From NCBI RefSeq assembly GCF_023159225.1, contig NC_063176.1:7390963-7454962 (forward strand): DNA of 64,000 bases. Reading direction: 5' to 3'. The notes under the pieces were generated by a model. The model was not told where the DNA came from. It searched no databases and worked only from the letters and a program-made list of their open reading frames with translations. Position 1 is the stretch's first letter; each line of letters opens with the position of its first letter. Source of the stretch: Perognathus longimembris pacificus. Taxonomy: Eukaryota; Chordata; Mammalia; Rodentia; Heteromyidae. Positions 58,440 through 64,000 of this stretch are shown in pieces. The position numbers and the translations under genes are program-made.

Positions 58440-58745
58440 ACAAGACATACCTCTTGTTGTCACTGTTTTTTATGTCATTTCCCTTTGTATTGTATGTAAG
58501 TTTATCTGGTTTGGAGATGGGAGGGGGAATCACATAAATGGTGGGACAAAGGGTGAACCAATGCAACAGTGATACTCGCTAGACACTATGTTGGAAATGA
58601 ACTTTACAACTTGGGGGGTAGGGGAATTCAGGGGGAGAAAATGAGAGAGGTGTAACAATGTTCAACAAGAATTTTACTCATTTTCTTATTTTGTAACTGT
58701 AACCCTTCTGTACAACAACTTTGCAATAAAAATAATAAAGATTAT
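58440..58745 (+). mobile_element. 5'-truncated L1 3' end, sense
   Basis: 'gacaaagggtgaaccaatgc', 'actcgctagacactatgttg', 'tttacaacttggggggtagg', 'tgtaacccttctgtacaaca' and 'actttgcaataaaaataata' match the element at 1-545 in order. Confidence 0.82.
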
Positions 58746-58804
58746 GAGAAACAGGAAAACACACACCAAAAAAAACCACATTTAGTTCTCTTTGTTTTGT
58801 TTTC

Positions 58805-58925
58805 TAACGTCTCCAAGATCACAGGTTTTCTATTTTATTAATGTTGTATTCTCAATATCTGGAGCAGTGTTTGTCACAGAAAGAAAATTCAATAAACGGT
58901 TATTGAATAAATAAATTTATTAAAA
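58805..58925 (+). mobile_element. L2 LINE 3' end, sense
   Basis: 'tgttgtattctcaatatctg', 'gagcagtgtttgtcacagaa' and 'attcaataaacggttattga' followed by 'ataaataaat' give the sense L2 terminus. Confidence 0.6.
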
Positions 58926-60657
58926 ACTTATAGAAATTTCAGCACCATCAGGAGAGTTTAATAGAGTCAGATGAAGATATTTTTTCAATCTGAGGACTAT
59001 TTGAGATCTATTTGAGAACAATAATCTGAGAATTTTTTTGTGGCTCACAGGAGAAAGAAATGTTTTGTGAGCAATATGTCATGAGGTTGAAACTTTTGTA
59101 AACCTCACCTAGTACCTCTCAGGTTTGTGATGAGAGAAGGTGTTTACTTATGAAAGTTATTCCAATGGGGATTATTGTAACTGTTTAAACAGTGGGTTAA
59201 CAGAATTTTGAATGTAGGTTTCAGAATAAATTGTCTTGAGGATTTCAATGCAATCTGAATGTAAGAAACAAACATAAAATAGGCAGAGTTCGGTATAGAA
59301 TAAGGTAGTAGGATCACAACATACCCATATACAGTACTTCAAACCAATGTCTAAATTATCAGCATTTATATTTCATTCCTAGTTTACATTAATCTAATTC
59401 TCAACCGTGCTTTAGTCACGCTTGAGGAGAAAAATAAGCAGCACGGCTATGGTGGGGGCTGTGATCTGCTAAGATTGCTTGGCAAAATTATTATGATGAA
59501 TCACCCTTGTCAATGATGTTTGAATGAGACAAATCCAAAACTAATTTTCTATCTGCAATCCAGATGTAATTGACTATGTACCATAAATCTTCCATGAAAA
59601 TATTCGATGACTCCCTCTCTGTCAACCCACAAAAGTGTTCTTCAGAGTTCACTCCCCAAGAAAAACAATAGAATGTAATTATAAGAAAAGGGAGAAAGTG
59701 CAAAGTTGACTTGAATATAAAAACAGAAAGAGCTTGGATCAAATTGGCTGAACGAATGAATTCCTGTTATCCAAATCTAAGGAAATTGCATGCCTCCATT
59801 TTTGGTCCAGGGACTCAATACTTTAAGATAACCATAAAATATTTCACCTTCATGCTCAATTGTGGAAATTAAACAATGCTATGAAGTGCTCTAGAGTTTG
59901 AAGATGGATTACATCTTATTTATTTTGAAATGGATATGAATGCAGTTGCAAAATATTGAAGAAAATGATATTCATTATTGAAGTACAATGGGTAAAATGT
60001 TTTTTATTCATAGGATAGAGATCTGGTTACTAACTGCTTATAGCAACAATAAAAAAAAACAGGCTTCAAATCAGATAGAGACTACAAAGCTTGATTTGGG
60101 GGCACAGTAACTCCATCTCTGAGTTGTGTGTGTGTGTGGGGGGGGGGGGATGTGCAATCTGTCATCAGAGTACTCTAGTTTTAAAAGAGAAATTCTTCGT
60201 GGATGTATGTCACTTGTATTTTAAATGCTCCTTTTATTAGTTAGGAATCAGTAACTGTTTCCTCTGTACAACCATCTTTACAATGTATATTGTAAGCTGG
60301 TTTAATGTGTACTATGTATGCAAATAAGATACTTTGACTAATCAAATCTCAGAAAGCATAAATATACCTCCAGGGATAAAAAGATATCTTCTGAGGTGAA
60401 ATATGTCTAAATCTCATTTCTTTTCACAATAGTACATTAACTTTTGCTGTTCTTTTTCTAATCCATGATTCCAAGCTACCTTATATAATAACACGTCCAA
60501 CAGTACTCAGCATTCACATCATGCATTCTGGCTTCAAACATGAACAAACATTTCATAGATAATACATGCTACAAGAAGCAGCAAGAGGTGTACAGTTTTC
60601 ATATTATTATGAATAACAAATTATTTGATTATTAACTTAGGGGTGGGTGTGATTTAC
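58926..60657. other. No recognised feature apart from a short TG/G run
   Basis: About 1.7 kb, AT-rich. A 'gtgtgtgtgtgtg' run followed by G10 lies at 60,125-60,149. No gene or transposon identified. Confidence 0.5.
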
Positions 60658-60872
60658 TTAATCTGTGTTTAAAGAATATTTTCCCCTTGTCAAAGAAGAT
60701 AAATAATGTTCCTGGCGGGGAAGTAGATGAGCTTGTAACTGCCTTTTACAGATGTTTAAATGCTTGGGTTGGAGCAGAGGCTTTTGATAGAGGCTAGAGC
60801 CATTGATGTCCTCATATACTACTCCATTGTGGAACATTAGGCCTTCAATAACTTCAGCCATGTGGTGCTTTC
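60658..60872 (-). other. Weak candidate terminal exon, unidentified
   Basis: On the minus strand a pyrimidine-rich tract with 'tttcctcttttcag' (AG at 60,873-60,874) precedes a frame open from the junction to TAA at 60,658-60,660, about 71 codons. The frame includes MAEVIEGLMF and LLPRQEHYLSS. I do not recognise the peptide. No clear AATAAA follows closely, and I found no convincing partner exon within the window, so chance is possible. It may belong to a gene whose other exons lie beyond the right edge. Confidence 0.2.
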
Positions 60873-61589
60873 CTGAAAAGAGGAAATGTAAAGAAGAAAA
60901 GGAAAATGCCCTTTCAGATGAAGAAAAATAAAAACATACCGAGAACGAACACTATGGAAATGTCGTAAGTGCATGAACAAAATTATATTTAGTGAGCTTT
61001 GGAGGTTCCGTAGAAGATTTGGAGCTGGGGTATCACTCGACAGCTGTCTGGGTAGCCTTCGGACAGGGAACTTAGGAAGGACGAGGCCTTTCATCGGTAG
61101 GTTTGTAGTAGGCTCTGGCATCAGTCACCGCTGCAAAGTAGTCAACATGCCCCCAAAGTGACTTGGGTTAACAGTGCTAACCTGCTCAGATTGAATGTGA
61201 ACATGGTTTTGTCTAAGTGGGCAGTTTGCCAAAAAACCACATCTAAAAATACGATTGATGGACAGTGTCCTGCAAAATTTTGTGTAGTGAGTGGGAGAAT
61301 GTGTTCAGAGAGGTGCCTGGACCCAGAAGGAAATCACACATGTTGTCTTCAAATGCATTAGGCAGATGCTAAAGCGATAGCTTCTCTTGGTTGCAAGTTA
61401 TCTTGCTCAGAGAAGAGTAAATTTTTGTTATGGTTTTCCTCAATTTTAGGTTTCTACTATTCAATCACATTTCTCTAACTTGAAAACACAAAGGAATCTA
61501 GGAGAAATATCTATAGATGAGTAAGGAACACATAATAAGTAATAGAAGTAGCATATTTATCTAAATAATTATATATATCAAATATAATA
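60873..61589. other. No recognised feature; GC-richer core
   Basis: The stretch 60,990-61,160 is GC-richer, with several CpG and open frames on both strands (62 and 94 codons). No known family is recognised. The remainder is AT-rich. Confidence 0.45.
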
Positions 61590-61775
61590 ATAAACATCTA
61601 AAATATCTTCACACATAGCATTTGTTCATGATAATAATCCTATCAAGAAAAATGGGTTATTATTATTTTAGAGACAAAGAAACTGAGGATGAAAGACTTT
61701 AGTAAGCCTTAAAGTATAAGAGATATAAACCTGGTGTGATTCCAGGCGTCAGACTTTTGCCCTGGGTCAGGCCTT
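61590..61775 (-). mobile_element. MIR SINE, antisense
   Basis: 'tgataataatcctatcaaga', 'ttattattattttagagaca', 'aagaaactgaggatgaaaga' and 'acctggtgtgattccaggcg' follow the reversed MIR core. Confidence 0.72.
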
Positions 61776-62381
61776 AGCCCGTGATATTCTGGTGTCCTCC
61801 CGCCACTCACCTTCAGGAAAATGACATGCTACTGTTTTTCAAAACACCTTCTCTATGAACCCTGAGAAAAAGATGGCATCCCCAGAGCAAGAAGGAAAAG
61901 GTGAATTTACCATCACATTTTCTTTGATAAGAATAGACACAAGCAGTTTCACAATTTTAGCTTTAGAAGAGATTTTGTGTGGGCATTTGCTATCTTGCCC
62001 ACTGAAAAGAAGACAAATGGTCTATCTTTCAAAAGTCGTGCAGTAAAACAGCTTCAGAGCCTAGATGAGGATTTCTTTAATTTTTTTTTTGTAATGAGTA
62101 CCTTCTTCCCACAACTGGTAGTAGCATTCCTCAATATCCTGAAATAAAACAATTCCAAAAGATACAGCAGTTAAGTGTTTGAGAGACTCTTTCACTTACC
62201 ATCTTTGCATTGAGACACATGATAAAATAATATCATTTCATGTAATGTCAGGGATTAATCACCAGTTCATACTCTATAGCTGTTAATCACACATATATAC
62301 CCAATGGTTGTAATAATAATCATCACAGGCAGTCAGCAACTAATCTGGAGTCATATCTATATATGATGAGAGCTGACATAA
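61776..62381. other. No recognised feature
   Basis: Unique-looking sequence with a T10 run near 62,082. Nothing assigned. Confidence 0.5.
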
Positions 62382-62575
62382 TGGAGTTCTGAGTGTTTAG
62401 CGTGTATGTGGTAACTATCTTCACCCCATATGACATAGATATATTCACCATCTGCATTTGACAGATGGGAAAAGCGAGGCATGGAGTAGTTTACTCATCC
62501 CTTCAGTGTTGCTGGTAATTTAAGGGGGGACCACTCACCTTGTCTGTCTGATTCCAAAGCCCCACTCTCACATCA
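62382..62575 (-). mobile_element. MIR SINE, antisense
   Basis: 'tgagtgtttagcgtgtatgt', 'catctgcatttgacagatgg', 'gaaaagcgaggcatggagta' and 'gtctgattccaaagccccac' are the reversed MIR from its 3' part to its head. Confidence 0.75.
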
Positions 62576-63084
62576 ACTTGTCTGCTGCTCTTGTCTTTTG
62601 AATGTATTTCTAACAAGTACAAAAATATATTGGATGCTAATATGTTTCTTCTGTCTTCAAGGGAATTTGCAAAGTTTTAAAAAATATGCAGGCTGTAAGA
62701 ACTATCTAACAAGATACCTTAGATGATCAGAAAATGGCCATCATTTAGGCTACTCTTTGTACCTAATTTAAAATGTGATGTTGTTTGATACCGATGAATG
62801 GACTTTTCAAACTAGGACTAATAGCTCCCTAGAATAACATCAGTTTATTTCAATATCCTTTTGTAAAGAAGATTAAACATTCATGAGGCAGATTAGATTT
62901 TCCTGACACTGAGAAACCATTACTCTGGCTCCAAGGATATGTCTAGGCTATAAAGAACAATTGTGTGCATTAATATTAGTTATGAACCTACGTATAGACA
63001 TTTTATGAACTTATATACTTTATTTTATATACTTATATTTATATTTTCATTTATTTTATGGACTTATATAGCCAAAGATATAGA
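62576..63084. other. No recognised feature
   Basis: AT-rich. The right 80 bp are low-complexity 'acttatat'/'ttattttat' text leading into the GATA run. Confidence 0.5.
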
Positions 63085-63112
63085 GATAGATAGATAGATA
63101 GATAGATAGATA
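63085..63112 (+). repeat. (GATA)n microsatellite
   Basis: Seven pure GATA units, preceded by AT-rich low-complexity sequence. Confidence 0.96.
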
Positions 63113-63956
63113 AGAGCCTAATACTTGCTAAGGCAGGCACCGTAACATTTAACCAGTGAAGTGATCATTGTTTTTATTTGTGTAGACCCTTTTACTGCAA
63201 AGTTCCTCATTTGGTCTCCTATTTTCAAATAGGACATTTCTTGCAAGAAATGTTAAGGATGTAAACTTGATTCTATGGACAGATGTGCATAAATATCATT
63301 GGCAGCCTATTTAACATTAACTGCATTCTCCAGATACTTTGTTAGGCGAGTGCTTCTCAGTGCAAATGGCAGCCTTGTGCAGATGTTCACTTCTCTGCGG
63401 CTCAAAATCATGTATGGTATGTGCAAGTAAGTTTACACTTACTTAAGTAAGGGTCCACTCCTTTCAACAGGTGCCTTATAAATTCATTGTAAGGGCAGAA
63501 TTTAATAACTCTTAAGGAAATTAACTATTTGTGATGCAACAATGGAGGAGCATGTAAGGTAAGAGCAATAATTCTTTTGTCTTCTTAACATATGCTGTTC
63601 AATCTTGGATGTGGTTACATCCTTTCATATGTTCACCAAGTGTTCTTATAACTAAGAACACAGCCTCGAAGGTGGATAGCAATAAACCTTTATGAAGTTA
63701 CACCTCTGAAGTGGGTGATGGTTCTGATTTCGGTGGTATCAGTTCCATTTCCTGGATTATCAAGTTCTGAGAGAATTTGGAAGGGCCTCACCCAGTAAGT
63801 TTGTCTCTGCCTCACACATTTTCTATTTCCTATCAAGTTAGCCTGAACATATTCTGCTCAAAACAGGTAGGTGATGTAGGGCGATCACCTTGAAGATTAG
63901 AGAAAGGTCATCTTTACTTTTTCCTCTTCAAATTCAGCATCACATTTGTGAACATA
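63113..63956. other. No recognised feature
   Basis: Unique-looking sequence. A 14-bp perfect palindrome 'cttacttaagtaag' lies at 63,438-63,451. No U6-type promoter elements (PSE, TATA at about -25) are visible in front of the U6-like sequence at 63,957. Confidence 0.5.
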
Positions 63957-64000
63957 GTGCTTGCTTTGGCAGCACATATACCAAACCTGAACTAAAACAG
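63957..64000 (+). pseudogene. U6 snRNA pseudogene, 5' part, cut by the window edge
   Basis: The last 44 bases start exactly at the U6 5' end: 'gtgcttgctttggcagcaca' then 'tataccaaacctg'. U6 is the spliceosomal Pol III snRNA, here represented by its 5' stem and the start of the next region. Several changes from the conserved U6 sequence (C-to-T in the 5' stem-loop, and further changes after 'atatac') and the absence of a proximal TATA/PSE in front argue for a retrotransposed pseudogene. The remaining part lies outside the window. Confidence 0.85.

Noticed and set aside
60837..61121. 94-codon minus frame as an exon joined to the candidate at 60,658-60,872
   Set aside because: The only donor-like GTATGT in the right place would give an intron of about 65 bp, too short for a mammal, and the phases do not match.

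Overview
The window is mammalian nuclear DNA, AT-rich and packed with retrotransposon remains, and most likely comes from a rodent. Three SINE designs recur throughout. One is a young dimer of two tRNA-derived (ID-like) units, at 11.8, 17.9, 26.7, 28.0 and 53.6 kb. The second is an older composite of a 7SL-derived (B1-like) unit joined to an ID-like unit. The third is a single mouse-style B1. From memory of rodent SINE families this combination points to Geomyoidea (kangaroo rats, pocket mice); that placement is an inference I could not check by search.

I find no protein-coding gene I can name. The longest open frames (about 105-126 codons) mostly fall inside L1, L2 or SINE copies or in unremarkable AT-rich sequence. 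The only weak exon candidate is on the minus strand at 60,658-60,872, where an open frame follows a good-looking splice acceptor. A U6 snRNA pseudogene begins at 63,957 and runs off the right edge. The window is best read as intergenic or deep intronic sequence.

Layout: 0-6 kb has an L1 3' end, an L2 fragment, composite SINEs and an old L1 with a GT microsatellite. 6-9.2 kb has MIR, a GATA-type microsatellite, a MaLR LTR, a 47-bp tandem duplication and a composite SINE. 9-14 kb is mostly unassigned apart from one young SINE. 14.6-19.4 kb has L2, an L1 with an internal inversion, MIR, a young SINE with a 12-bp target duplication, an L1 3' end and a composite SINE. 19.4-24 kb is largely empty. 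24-29.5 kb holds L1 3' ends (one inverted internally, one carrying a nested SINE) and SINE fragments. 29.6-30.1 kb has an unusual concentration of CpG. 33-37 kb has a composite SINE, MaLR LTRs and MIR. 40.9-44.5 kb is a run of minus-strand L2 copies in which reverse-transcriptase motif A can still be read. 44.7-53 kb has ancient repeats (an unnamed family, MIR, MaLR, L2). 53.5-55.4 kb holds an L1 with a nested SINE, a B1, and a complete solo LTR of a class II endogenous retrovirus with perfect 6-bp target duplications. 55.6-58.9 kb has an old L1 with its 3' UTR, SINEs, a younger L1 3' end and L2. 59-64 kb is mostly unassigned, with two MIR copies and the U6 pseudogene.

I do not see a new gene system. 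The points most worth a second look are the solo LTR, the CpG-dense segment at 29.6-30.1 kb, the recent 47-bp duplication, the exon candidate and the two L1 copies with internal inversions.
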